Source: an uncultured Chloroflexota bacterium (GTDB taxonomy: Bacteria; Chloroflexota; Anaerolineae; UBA4142; SHND01). Taken from it: a stretch of DNA of 48,942 bases. Both the position numbers and the translations under genes were made by a program. The notes under the pieces are model-generated. The model made no database searches and was not told the origin of the DNA. It saw only the letters and a program-made list of their open reading frames with translations. The DNA is taken from NCBI GenBank assembly GCA_937870825.1, contig CALMZO010000239.1, positions 1-48,942 of the forward strand, in the 5' to 3' direction. Every line of letters starts with the position of its first letter. The stretch's first letter is position 1. This document shows positions 33,601 through 41,178 of the stretch, in pieces.

Positions 33601-33838
33601 CGGAGATGAATGGGTGAGCTTGGCGCGTGGGTTTTTCTATGCGGGGGCGCGTGCGTTGGTCGCATCACTATGGGCGGTGGACGATGAATCTACAACCAAA
33701 CTGATGGGCTTGTTCTACAAAGAATTGGCGCGCGGGGAATCTATTGCCAACGCCCTCGCAAACGCGCAGCGCGAAATGATTTGGCAAGGCGCGTCGCCCC
33801 TACAATGGGCGCCATTCGTGGCGATTGGGAATGTGTGA
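30530..33838 (+). CDS. TPR-CHAT (caspase-like) protein
   Basis: 1,102 residues from ATG at 30530. The first ~100 are helical, then about a dozen TPR-like helix pairs run to ~640 (for example a series of A-x-x-A-L-x-x-L repeats with CDYYLAQATMYLNRFGKA, ANCLLNLAEIYDAQAQYAAAL and CDLRLANVYLRLNDLEQAK). A coiled-coil segment follows (~680-740). The CHAT domain (~760-1102) shows HFATHA, with catalytic His at 975, and LSACSS, with Cys 1015, then SLARGFFYAGARALVASLWAVDDEST. CHAT proteases are caspase/separase relatives that often act as effectors in signalling or defence. The upstream overlap is 86 bases with no clear RBS, so the start is uncertain. Confidence 0.93.
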   Translation: MTSLAHIRHLARQLVRQNAHSKRAPKKFDLAAIVRAENLRDIPPLLWDELNLHLNHNPTLGLALARVLHTIACSAKRNARSRKLHTRATADLALIRALDVCGEFYQATQLCADAARRFEKLGDAENAACVWLEAAWAESYLGNLETAENHLELTQKMNLPTEGELQARADWIRARILRERGMYQDALDLFTRVHKVYITQRAKHDAMHVRREMGHTLARMNPSAALQLLRTARTFFVKTNCPMEIALCDYYLAQATMYLNRFGKAKLHLRRAQQTFREQRSPFFEGVCDIDFGYLCWLRDEPDRMLDFSQHAYVIFTKQHAVQEMATCQINIGVALMELNRYSEAVPYLTDAFLDAQASGRHTKAANCLLNLAEIYDAQAQYAAALEHLQRAREILQDASRTEFLITCDLRLANVYLRLNDLEQAKARIESAHRLADQEKMYTRLAHCQVFRAQLFLVRGQARRAAAALQRARIHFARNKQLSHVALCERLLAQVPSPHRAAAHARLVKSRALFQQQRQFVDVALCDLALAELKLRQQDWKQASKFLKQAERVLHIAFPEQHARLLYAWGRIAQAQKQPQRALAHFIHAAQLFARVRRTLGIEALSNSFFGARTQVIRDGLNLARRIHAPEAALALIEAAKAQTFSQQLATQEWRLPHADARVRALEQSERELYQQITHARQKLAVRVDSESVPATRGGAMGNSPAAQLRALKELTAQHERVAQELRLARTSFAGVPVLDPFSLELFRAAARKRWGDAWLALDYFFEQDWLYIVSVDNSHVRLHVRRWGWQEKQWLEQATHLHPDMRELIFNGTLHGQRVPHRENVLAQLGELLLPPEAQELAMKEGHQATPLLLIASHHRLHQLPFQVLQIQGEFLAARVAVAYTPTLQAHTQLCENAEEVSRAGSDTLFVCGVERFEHDLKKLKHTRREVNQVRRQYPTATVLWQSRATRAQLLEWNQERRLREFSIVHFATHATLQADAPHLAAIELGKSEMTFLDISDLALNARLVTLSACSSNIGQGGSGDEWVSLARGFFYAGARALVASLWAVDDESTTKLMGLFYKELARGESIANALANAQREMIWQGASPLQWAPFVAIGNV

Positions 33839-33845
33839 CAAAAGA

Positions 33846-33876
33846 AGAGGGACAAGAAACATTCTCTTGTCCCTCT
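33846..33876. terminator. Bidirectional terminator-like hairpin
   Basis: AGAGGGACAAGA (33846-33857) pairs perfectly with TCTTGTCCCTCT (33865-33876) around a seven-base loop. It lies seven bases after the CHAT stop and eleven bases from the stop of the convergent small gene, so it can serve both. No long T run follows. Confidence 0.8.
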
Positions 33877-33886
33877 CTAGCATGTC

Positions 33887-34069
33887 TCAACAACCAGTAC
33901 CAGGGCACGGTTGCCCATTGGTGCGCGTTGGTGTGGGGGTTGGTTCGGTCGCCACACGGACAACAACATGTTGTTCACGGGCGTTAGTCGCTGTTGCGGC
34001 AAAGACAAGTGGAATCGCAACGGCGAGTGCGACGAACAGACCCACGAGAATTTTGTGAATACGTTTCAT
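33887..34069 (-). CDS. Small secreted or anchored Thr/Pro-rich peptide
   Basis: 60 residues from ATG at 34069 with an excellent GGAGGTGAG five bases upstream. A signal peptide-like start (KRIHKILVGLFVALAVAIPLVFA) is followed by a short mature part with a TPTPTPT motif and a Cys-x-Gly-Thr-Gly-Cys end (two cysteines). It resembles a detached stalk of the receptor kinases upstream. Its mRNA leader can form a perfect 10-bp hairpin that covers part of the ribosome site. Function unknown. Confidence 0.78.
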   Translation of the reverse strand: MKRIHKILVGLFVALAVAIPLVFAATATNAREQHVVVRVATEPTPTPTRTNGQPCPGTGC

Positions 34070-34079
34070 TAGTCTCACC

Positions 34080-34110
34080 TCCTCTCTGGGCTAATCTCGA
34101 CCAGAGAGGA
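34080..34110 (-). promoter_or_regulatory. Leader hairpin next to the ribosome site of the small peptide
   Basis: TCCTCTCTGG (34080-34089) and CCAGAGAGGA (34101-34110) are perfect 10-bp inverted repeats with an 11-base loop. In the minus-strand transcript the 3' arm ends with GGA, the first bases of the GGAGGTGAG ribosome site, so pairing would partly block it. It could also be an operator for the divergent sigma factor gene at 34183. Confidence 0.6.
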
Positions 34111-34182
34111 CGGGGAAACTTGTGATAAACTTTCAATCGTGCTATTCAGTTTTGAAATTTGTTTGAGGGAAAAACGCTCTTG

Positions 34183-34989
34183 ATGGATGAATGGGGCTTG
34201 CACTGCCGCGACATCGTGGCGCGGGAATTGCAAAGGCGCGGCTGGACGCTGGTTTCACCAGAAGAATTGCTGCTGCGCGTCGTCGAAGAATTGCGTGCGC
34301 GATTTGACGACTCTGTTAACATTCCCACAGCGGCGATTCAACGCGCGACGGTGCGCTGTTATGCGCGCGTTTTGTTTGAAGCGTGCGGCGAAGACGCTTC
34401 TCAAGAACAAAACCGCGCGTTTGAGGAATTGTGGGACTATTTGTATCCGCGCGCGGTGTATCGTTTGCACGATGCCAATGCCGCGCAAGATGCGACACAG
34501 CAAACGCTGGTCAAGATTTTTCAAAAACGCGCGACCTGCCGCGACGCTGGGAATTTTTTGCGCTGGGGCGAACAGATTTTGGTTCGCGAAATCATCGAGC
34601 GATTTCGCGAACAGTATGAACGCCGCTTGACCGAACGCGGCATCGAATACGTCCCGCACGAAATTGGATTTGAGGATTTGGGAGAGAATGTGAACGGAGA
34701 ATCAAACCGGACGGAGGAAACTCTAACAGATCCAAAACAAGATACGCCCGCAGCCGCATTGACGGAACCGATGCGTGACGCACTGGTAGCGGCGCTGCAC
34801 GCGTGTTTGCAAAATGAGCGTCAGGTTCGGGTGATTGTCGGACTCTTTATCGAGGACAAGAGTTTTCTGGAAGTGGCGGAACAATTGCAAACGTCGCCGT
34901 TGAACGTTCAAGTCATCCGCACCCGCGCGTTGAAAAAATTGCGCGAGTGTGCTGAAATGCAGCGGCTCATCGAGGATTGGGATCTATGA
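34183..34989 (+). CDS. Sigma-70 family RNA polymerase sigma factor (second)
   Basis: 268 residues from ATG at 34183; TTG at 34180 with GAGGGA nine bases upstream is an equally good start. The N-terminus is helical; region 2 is near 95-155 (FEELWDYLYPRAVYRLHDANAAQDATQQTLVKIFQ, then FLRWGEQILVREIIERF), and region 4 is near 200-255 (RQVRVIVGLFIEDKSFLEVAEQLQTSPLNVQVIRTRALKKLR). A Glu/Asp-rich linker joins them. The stop overlaps the next gene by ATGA, and the two downstream genes carry cysteine/histidine motifs typical of anti-sigma proteins. Confidence 0.88.
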   Translation: MDEWGLHCRDIVARELQRRGWTLVSPEELLLRVVEELRARFDDSVNIPTAAIQRATVRCYARVLFEACGEDASQEQNRAFEELWDYLYPRAVYRLHDANAAQDATQQTLVKIFQKRATCRDAGNFLRWGEQILVREIIERFREQYERRLTERGIEYVPHEIGFEDLGENVNGESNRTEETLTDPKQDTPAAALTEPMRDALVAALHACLQNERQVRVIVGLFIEDKSFLEVAEQLQTSPLNVQVIRTRALKKLRECAEMQRLIEDWDL

Positions 34990-35354
34990 CGCCTTCACAA
35001 AAAATTCGCCGCGCGCTGAATGCTGGGTTGGCAATGCCAACCCATGAATCGCAAACGCTTTCGCGTCCATTGACCCTTGCGAGTGCAATCTATCAGGTAC
35101 GTCCTTTGCGCGCGTCGCACGAATCAGTGTTGCTGTTGCTGCCTGAATTCATTGACGCGGAATTGGAACACGAATCAGGTGCGCCGAAGTTTCGCGCGTT
35201 GAAACAGCACTTGCTCATCTGCCCGCGCTGTGCCACACTCTATTTGGATTTGCTCGAAACCACGTTATTGGACAATGAGCACAAAATTGCACAATCCTCT
35301 ACACTGCCGCGTCCCAATCTTGACTTTTTGAAATCACGTGAGAAAGGTGATTGA
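34986..35354 (+). CDS. Putative zinc-finger anti-sigma protein
   Basis: 122 residues from ATG at 34986, overlapping the sigma stop by four bases, which implies translational coupling. The core has a FIDAELE segment and an H-x3-CPRC-like zinc motif (KQHLLICPRCATLYLDLLE), the ZAS pattern of many ECF anti-sigma factors. No membrane span is present, so it would be a soluble regulator. Its partner is probably the preceding sigma factor. Confidence 0.75.
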   Translation: MTPSQKIRRALNAGLAMPTHESQTLSRPLTLASAIYQVRPLRASHESVLLLLPEFIDAELEHESGAPKFRALKQHLLICPRCATLYLDLLETTLLDNEHKIAQSSTLPRPNLDFLKSREKGD

Positions 35355-36133
35355 TGGATTCCGCTTCCAATCGTTTTGAGCTGCTGCGTGCGCGTTTGCG
35401 CGAACACGCGGAAAAATTTCCAACACCATTGCGCCGTTTGGGCGATGCGCTGTGGAGGGAACGTGATGAACAGATTTCACACGCGGCATGCCTTGAACAG
35501 CTGCCCGACTATATTGACGCAGAACTGGCAGCAGAGCCCGTTGCCAAACTCTTTCCGCGCGTCAAACACCATTTGGATCGCTGCGATTCGTGTGCACAAG
35601 AATACGCGGAATTGCTCGATGCAGAATGGGCGGAACAACGCGGCGCGCTGACAAAGCCAGCAGCGATGCCGCGCCCCGATCTTTCGTTTTTGACAAAACC
35701 AAAGCGCAGTTTGCAAGAAATTGTGCTGGAGTGGGCGCGCGCCGTATCGGCAGCACTCGCGCCTACTTACCTTCGCGAAATTGATGTGATTGCTGATGTG
35801 TTTTTTGCGCGCGTGCAACAGTTGGGAACATTTGAATTGCGCTCTGGTGCGGCGCAAGCGATGGGATTGGGAGGCCGCGATACCAATCCCGCACTCAAGC
35901 TTCTCGCGGCGAGTTATGCTGCCACGCAGAACTTGACGCGCGACATCACACGTGCACAATTCGATGAATGGCTACAACAAGCCAGACTGCAACAGGAATT
36001 GGAAACACGCGCGAACACCGCATCGCGCGACATCGGCATCGAGCGGGAACTCGCCGCGCGTTTCGCCCGGACGTACGCGGAACAAATCGCGCGCGAACCT
36101 GAAGCGCTGCGCGCGTTGTTGAAAGAAGTTTGA
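35354..36133 (+). CDS. Second zinc-finger anti-sigma-like protein
   Basis: 259 residues; ATG at 35354 shares a base with the previous stop (TGATG). The first 100 residues repeat the anti-sigma layout: a YIDAELAAE segment, a HHLDRCDSCAQEYAELL zinc motif, and a PRPDLSFL motif also present in the preceding protein. The rest is a helical domain with an Arg/Glu-rich tail and no membrane span. It probably arose by duplication of the upstream gene, with an added C-terminal domain. Confidence 0.75.
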   Translation: MDSASNRFELLRARLREHAEKFPTPLRRLGDALWRERDEQISHAACLEQLPDYIDAELAAEPVAKLFPRVKHHLDRCDSCAQEYAELLDAEWAEQRGALTKPAAMPRPDLSFLTKPKRSLQEIVLEWARAVSAALAPTYLREIDVIADVFFARVQQLGTFELRSGAAQAMGLGGRDTNPALKLLAASYAATQNLTRDITRAQFDEWLQQARLQQELETRANTASRDIGIERELAARFARTYAEQIAREPEALRALLKEV

Positions 36134-36149
36134 CGGAGTTGTAGAACAC

Positions 36150-36205
36150 CTACCACACCTATTTCACGTTTGACGTTTCCCGCTTCACGTTTTTCGTTTC
36201 ATCCT
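36150..36205. repeat. TTCACGTTT-type word repeats
   Basis: The gap before the metalloprotease gene contains overlapping words such as TTTCACGTTTGACGTTTCCCGCTTCACGTTTTTCGTTTC. It is another low-complexity word array, similar in style to 1785-1880. Confidence 0.65.
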
Positions 36206-36209
36206 TCCC

Positions 36210-38105
36210 ATGCCTCCTCCGCGCCTCAATCTCTTTGCGCTGCCCAGCCGCACCACGCTTTTGTTTCTGCTTATCCTCGTCGTCATTTACGTTCCGATTC
36301 TGGCGACCTTTTTTGTCCCTTCGCCCGTCTGTGCACCGTGTTTGCTGCTCGGTATGATTCTTTTGCCGCTGCGTCATTTTCTTCGCGACCCCGAGCAAAA
36401 GATTGCAAAAGAGCAACTTGCCTCACCGACGCCTGATTATTCCTTGTTGGATGAAACCATCACACAAACCGCGGGCGAGACCGCTTGCGTTCAATCGCCG
36501 CGTGTACTGGTCTCGCCAAATACGGCGACCAGTGCGTGGACGTTCGGCACATTTCGCCGCGCGTACCTGGCATTCTCGACAGACATGGCGCAAGAGATGC
36601 AGCGATTGCTAAAAGGAGGAAGCGAACGTACTGCACAGGCACGCGCGATTGTTTTGCACGAGTTGGCACACTGGCGGCACAACGATGTTTGGCTCGCGTC
36701 TCTTGCACGCAGTGTTCTTGTGGTGACGATTGTGTTCATGGCACTGAACCTAATCGTGCATTGGATGACGCCATCGCTCTATTACGGCTTTATTCGCTTT
36801 TATGATTTCACGCAGTCGCCGTGGTCGGAACTCATGCCGTTGATGGAACGAGATATACCAAACATCCGCGAGTTGCTTGACCCAAACAATCCGATTGTCG
36901 CCGCGCGCTGGGTGGACTATCGCATCGCGATTTTTTCTTCGTTCATCCCGTTGATTGTCGGGAGCGTGCTGCTGTTGATTTTTTTCTGGCGCGCGTTGTT
37001 ACGCACGCGCGAGTTGTATGCCGATGCGCGCGTGGTGGAGTGGCAAGAGGGAAATGCGAAGGCGTTATGGGAAGGATTGAGCGTGGTAGATACAGTGGAG
37101 CGGATGCAGCCCAAACGCGCAACATGGTGGAAAAAAATCAAGCGCTGGTATAGCGGATTGCGTTTTACCGGAGAGGAACGCGGCGGACGTTGGCGAACGT
37201 GGCTGGCGACGCATCCTCATTCCGACCAACGGCAGGAGGTATTGGCTGCGCCGTACAAAATCTATGGAGACGATTTATCCATCGCGCTCGTGGCGGGCGC
37301 GGCAGTAGTGTTGTTAAATTTTAATTTGCTGTCGTTGTTTTATTCGGCGAACTTGCGCGGTCCGAACAGTGTTCCTGCGTTCGCGTTGGGGTTCACGGTC
37401 ATTTCCCTTTCGCTGCTGCCGTTTTTGTGTAAGCACGAGGGAACGCTGCGCGCATTATTTGGCAAGGTGCGAAAAATTGTTTTTATCTTTACGGGCATCA
37501 AATTGATTCCGCAATTCTTCGGCGCAGCATTGTTGACATACGTCGCGTTTGTCGAGCCATCTGTTTTGCAGCGCGCGCTCGAAGCGAGTGTGCGCGCGGA
37601 CTTACCTGCGGGATTCGCGAACGAGTTGCTTGGAATGTTTCTCGAAAACTTCGTGATTCGTCCTGCGATTTTGTTTGCCTTATTCATGCCCGCGTTTTTG
37701 ATCGGCTATGTATTTTTGGATTTGTGGGTTAAACGCAAAATGCTGTACTGGTTTGGGTTTGAATTCCTCGCGCGCCATTCCGCGTTCGTGTTTGCCTACA
37801 GCACCGGTGTTCTTTCACTCGTACTCATTTTTGTTATCTTGCCCATTGTGGATTGGGTCACCATTCCCACCGCGCACGACCCACTTGAGCCAACGGTTCT
37901 CGTCCCGCTCATTTTTTTTGCAATTCTTGCGATGCTTCATTTCATTGCTTTCCAGATTTTGGATCGGCGCTATGCGCGCATTTGTCCGCACTGCAAACAA
38001 CATGTTGCGTCCGACTACAAATTAGGGATGCGCTGCGAACACTGCGGCGCGTCATTGAATCCATGGCTTGTTGCGAATCACGCTCTCGCCGCGAGTTCCA
38101 AATAG
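36210..38105 (+). CDS. M48-like membrane zinc metalloprotease with C-terminal zinc ribbon
   Basis: 631 residues. Two N-terminal membrane spans precede HELAHWRHND (His150, Glu151, His154, the HEXXH site) and a likely third ligand in ELYADAR (Glu268), typical of M48/M56-type proteases. Several more spans follow (~360-570). The C-terminus has a zinc ribbon (CPHC...CEHC), the same module as in the kinase array. It would degrade membrane proteins or act in regulated proteolysis near the two anti-sigma-like proteins. The gene overlaps the convergent membrane gene at its 3' end by 28 bases. Confidence 0.88.
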   Translation: MPPPRLNLFALPSRTTLLFLLILVVIYVPILATFFVPSPVCAPCLLLGMILLPLRHFLRDPEQKIAKEQLASPTPDYSLLDETITQTAGETACVQSPRVLVSPNTATSAWTFGTFRRAYLAFSTDMAQEMQRLLKGGSERTAQARAIVLHELAHWRHNDVWLASLARSVLVVTIVFMALNLIVHWMTPSLYYGFIRFYDFTQSPWSELMPLMERDIPNIRELLDPNNPIVAARWVDYRIAIFSSFIPLIVGSVLLLIFFWRALLRTRELYADARVVEWQEGNAKALWEGLSVVDTVERMQPKRATWWKKIKRWYSGLRFTGEERGGRWRTWLATHPHSDQRQEVLAAPYKIYGDDLSIALVAGAAVVLLNFNLLSLFYSANLRGPNSVPAFALGFTVISLSLLPFLCKHEGTLRALFGKVRKIVFIFTGIKLIPQFFGAALLTYVAFVEPSVLQRALEASVRADLPAGFANELLGMFLENFVIRPAILFALFMPAFLIGYVFLDLWVKRKMLYWFGFEFLARHSAFVFAYSTGVLSLVLIFVILPIVDWVTIPTAHDPLEPTVLVPLIFFAILAMLHFIAFQILDRRYARICPHCKQHVASDYKLGMRCEHCGASLNPWLVANHALAASSK

Positions 38106-38653
38106 ATTACGCGACCAAGATGCACCACAAACGCGATACTGCCGACGATGGCTAAAAAGCCAAGCAAGCATATCGCGGTCAAAAGGATGGTTGAATCACT
38201 GAGTGGCAAATTTTCCATCTGCGCGGCTGAGGAATAACGCGCCATGCTCACTAACAAGCCGAGCGGACAACCGAGCCACACAATTGCTAAAGCAATCACA
38301 CTTGCATCACGACGGATGAGCAGCAGCGCACTCACGGCAAGAATCGCGGCGAATGTGTCCACTGCCAGCAACGCGCTCACGGCATTGACGGCGCGATACG
38401 GCGTTGCCCACAAACTCCATTGCGATTGCAGCCAAGCTTGAAGCAGCACGTGCGCCAGCAATGCTAGACCCAAAGCGCGCCATGTTGCAAAAATGCGCGG
38501 TTGAATTGCAATCCCAATCCAGATTGCAAGTACAGAAAGCAATGCGACAACCAAATCGAGCCACGTTAGTTCGGACGTTGTGAACAGGACGAAATACAAT
38601 ACTGTGCCGAACCATGTCAACGCCAGCCCCCACGGCAAGTATTTCTTCCACAT
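38078..38653 (-). CDS. Integral membrane protein, unknown
   Basis: 191 residues from ATG at 38653 with GGAGAG six bases upstream (the frame is open to 38737). It has about six hydrophobic segments (WGLALTWFGTVLYFVLF, LDLVVALLSVLAIWIGIAI and others) and few charged residues. I do not recognise the family. The 3' end overlaps the metalloprotease gene tail to tail. Confidence 0.75.
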   Translation of the reverse strand: MWKKYLPWGLALTWFGTVLYFVLFTTSELTWLDLVVALLSVLAIWIGIAIQPRIFATWRALGLALLAHVLLQAWLQSQWSLWATPYRAVNAVSALLAVDTFAAILAVSALLLIRRDASVIALAIVWLGCPLGLLVSMARYSSAAQMENLPLSDSTILLTAICLLGFLAIVGSIAFVVHLGRVIYLELAARA

Positions 38654-38867
38654 TTTCACTCTCCTAAGCACCCTGATGTTCTTGTACAGCGCATCTTGGA
38701 AATTAGCAATGGCTGAACCCGCGCCGATTGGAGGCATTGCATTGTACGTGGCGCAAAACTATTCTACCCATACCATTCCAGTTCCTTTGAGTTTCGGTTT
38801 GGCAGGCGATGCACGTTTGAGTTTGTTTCCCTCGAGCTCACTCCGACGACTTATGTGATTCATTCAC

Positions 38868-39671
38868 CTACATCAGCAGTCGCTCGAGATTATTTTTGTT
38901 TAGCATTTCAACTTCCGATGCGCGTTCGATGAACGGACGTACGTCAGCAAGAATGCTTTTCCAATCTGCTCGGCGAATCTGCTTGCCAACAATCTCTCGC
39001 CAATTGGATTCATTGAGAGTCGGACCTTGCCATTGAGTTTGGCGCAATGCGCTGTTCAATAACACAAGATTCGGGGATGGCCAGGTGGGATCACTGAGAT
39101 ACCACATGAGGTCATAGACATCACGCCCTTTCAAGAATGGACGTTGCAGCACGGCATGCAATTTGCCCGCCAGCAGCGACGCCTTGTCATGATGCTGTAA
39201 ATGGAGTATGACGTAGCGACGAACAATCGTCGTATCAAGCTGAGCGCCAGCCGGTGGACGTGTATCTACTTCCAGTTTCACGGCAAGAACCTCGCTGCGA
39301 TGGGGTGAAAGATTCAGTTCGTGCAAAAGTCCCGGAAAGCGTACAAACGCGCTGTGAACCGTTTTGCGGTCGTTCATCTTCAGTTCCACTGCATAGTTCT
39401 CTGCTTGAAGCGATTTGCGAATCGCTTCCAGATACGAACGAAAATCATATTGGCTCGCCTCGCGTTCCATTGCAAAGTCGAGATCTTCCGAATAACGAGC
39501 GCTGTTGAAAAGAAAACGCAAGGCGGTGCCACCGTGAAAGGCGAGCGGAATCATTGCCCCCTCGCCTTGAAGCATCTCAAGGAGACGCGCCTGGAGATAC
39601 TCTCGCACGATATTCCGAGCGTTTGCCGGGGTTGAAGCACTACGTACCAGGTCACGCAAATACTCTTTCAT
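38868..39671 (-). CDS. AbiEii-type nucleotidyltransferase toxin
   Basis: 267 residues. The nucleotidyltransferase core is clear: FHGGTALRF, then YSEDLDFA (the GG...S-x-D-x-D motif), then VKLEVD and LHAVLQRPFLKGRDVYDLMWYL. These are typical of AbiEii/AbiGii toxins, which block growth or phage by nucleotidylating a tRNA or similar target. It overlaps its antitoxin by four bases. Confidence 0.92.
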   Translation of the reverse strand: MKEYLRDLVRSASTPANARNIVREYLQARLLEMLQGEGAMIPLAFHGGTALRFLFNSARYSEDLDFAMEREASQYDFRSYLEAIRKSLQAENYAVELKMNDRKTVHSAFVRFPGLLHELNLSPHRSEVLAVKLEVDTRPPAGAQLDTTIVRRYVILHLQHHDKASLLAGKLHAVLQRPFLKGRDVYDLMWYLSDPTWPSPNLVLLNSALRQTQWQGPTLNESNWREIVGKQIRRADWKSILADVRPFIERASEVEMLNKNNLERLLM

Positions 39672-40309
39672 AGAAATTGAAATTCCATTCGTTCCCGATT
39701 CGCGAGCTCGATGATAGATCTGGCGGCACGCACAAGCTTGGGTTGATTGCTCCGCTTCGCAAGGTCGAGCAGCATTTCGGGATTCAATTGGTCCAGATTC
39801 TGGAGGCGCAACTCAGCCAAATAAGACGGCTCGTCTGCACGTGCTGTCAGATGGACGAGATCGAGGAGCGCCTTTTCTGGTGTTGCCACAAATGCAAATT
39901 GTTGCGGACTCACTTCGAGTCGGGCAAAGCCGTAAAAGAGAAAAGTGCGGACATGGCGAAATGAAAAACTGCCGAGCGGCGTATTCCATGAAGCAGGGCG
40001 CGTCGTTGTAACACTTGTAGTGAACGGTGTATATTCGGGGATCAGATCATAGTGTGCAAGTGCAGATTGCAGAGAAACATACGAATTGTGTACGAGCAAA
40101 TTCGCAATTCGAAAGGGATGCGGTTTTATCTTCTGAAAGGGTGGCGCGACAGCATATACTCCGCGTCGCAACTGGTAAAGCTTTCCGTCTTGCACCCAGC
40201 GGGATAACTGTTGACGCACTGAGTTTGCGTTAGCAACTCCCGCCAACAGCAGTCCGGATTCAAAAACCGGCTCTTGATCCACAATTTCGAGTAACCGGGC
40301 GAATCTCAT
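39668..40309 (-). CDS. AbiEi-type antitoxin / transcriptional repressor
   Basis: 213 residues. An N-terminal winged-helix part (VRQQLSRWVQDGKLYQLRRGVYAV) is followed by a C-terminal domain with TRPASWNTPLGSFSFRHV and FAFVATPEKALLDLVHL. AbiEi proteins repress their own operon by binding inverted repeats and counter AbiEii without a stable complex (type IV). Two inverted repeats lie just upstream of its ATG. Confidence 0.9.
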   Translation of the reverse strand: MRFARLLEIVDQEPVFESGLLLAGVANANSVRQQLSRWVQDGKLYQLRRGVYAVAPPFQKIKPHPFRIANLLVHNSYVSLQSALAHYDLIPEYTPFTTSVTTTRPASWNTPLGSFSFRHVRTFLFYGFARLEVSPQQFAFVATPEKALLDLVHLTARADEPSYLAELRLQNLDQLNPEMLLDLAKRSNQPKLVRAARSIIELANRERMEFQFL

Positions 40310-40323
40310 GGAACTAATTTAGC

Positions 40324-40393
40324 ATAATTGTCGAATTATAGCAATGATTACTGAGGTAGCCCTAACTCGACCATATGTCAAATCTGACATATG
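40324..40393. promoter_or_regulatory. Two inverted repeats upstream of AbiEi
   Basis: ATAATT-GTCG-AATTAT lies at 40324-40339, and CATATGTCA-AATC-TGACATATG at 40372-40393 is a perfect 9-bp inverted repeat. Both sit between the AbiEi start (40309) and the XRE gene. AbiEi of other species is known to bind paired inverted repeats at its promoter, so these are the likely operators. Confidence 0.65.
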
Positions 40394-40504
40394 TCTCATT
40401 ACACATGGATTCGGAAGATAGACCATTAGTCGGACCAACCAAACACCACAACACGTGTCAAGTCGGTCAGATGCGATTACGCGAGTGGGAGCGGGGAGGG
40501 TCAA

Positions 40505-40828
40505 ATGAATAAGGCGAAGAAACAATGGCTTGAAAAAAGAGGATCGAAAATTGGGACTGTCGCAGAGTTTCTCGCATCGAGTCCTGAGGAGCAAGAGTAT
40601 ATCGAACTCAAACTGGCACTGGCGCGCAGGGTTAAGGAGCGCCGTCAAAAGAATCTTCTCACCCAGCATGAAGTCGCCCAACTGTTGAACTCAAGCCAAT
40701 CGCGCGTCGCAAAAATAGAGGCAGGAGATCCTTCAGTCACACTGGACCTGCTCGTTCGCTCGCTACTGGCGCTCGGCGCAACTCGCCGCGAACTCGCCCA
40801 AGTCATTAGCGCGTCGAACGCTCGATAG
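40505..40828 (+). CDS. XRE-family helix-turn-helix regulator
   Basis: 107 residues with a good GGGAGGG before the ATG. A charged N-terminal helix is followed by an XRE helix-turn-helix at ~40-95 (RRQKNLLTQHEVAQLLNSSQSRVAKIEAGDPSVTLDLLVRSLLALG). The size and layout are those of HigA/RelB-linked antitoxins, whose toxin normally lies upstream, but no RelE/HigB-like gene is seen. Confidence 0.85.
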   Translation: MNKAKKQWLEKRGSKIGTVAEFLASSPEEQEYIELKLALARRVKERRQKNLLTQHEVAQLLNSSQSRVAKIEAGDPSVTLDLLVRSLLALGATRRELAQVISASNAR

Positions 40829-40917
40829 CACTTGCAATGCTGAGCCAGATGAATCGTATCCTCCATCAGTGCAAAGAGCCAGTGCGAGCAAGGACAAGGC
40901 ATATCGAGTTAAACGAG

Positions 40918-41178
40918 ATGAAACAACCACTATTCAGCATGAAATTTTCAGATGGGTCGCGTCTTGATCTTCCGATGGAATGGGAAGATGTGTTTGTCGA
41001 CTATTTTGGGGAAGGTGAAAAAGGTCATGCCTTGCTGGACGAGCGTATTCGCTTTATTGTCAGCAAGTATGTGGAGCATCGTGCCTGGCCGTCCAAGTTC
41101 GACGGAATTACGATGGTCGCAAGTCATCACGCCCGATGTTCACTCGGCGCGGGTGGCGTGATGACTTGCGAGACGTGA
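40918..41178 (+). CDS. Hypothetical, possible 5' part of a broken gene
   Basis: 86 residues from ATG at 40918 (open from 40837). It contains a MKFSDGSRLDLPMEWEDVFVDYFGEG segment and no known motif. The next frame (-1 relative) begins inside it at 41136 and looks like a continuation, so a frameshift near 41120-41140 is possible. Function unknown. Confidence 0.45.
   Translation: MKQPLFSMKFSDGSRLDLPMEWEDVFVDYFGEGEKGHALLDERIRFIVSKYVEHRAWPSKFDGITMVASHHARCSLGAGGVMTCET

Noticed and set aside
30530..33838. CHAT protein as part of a type III-E CRISPR (Craspase) system
   Set aside because: No gRAMP/Cas7-11 gene and no repeat-spacer array is present anywhere in the window.
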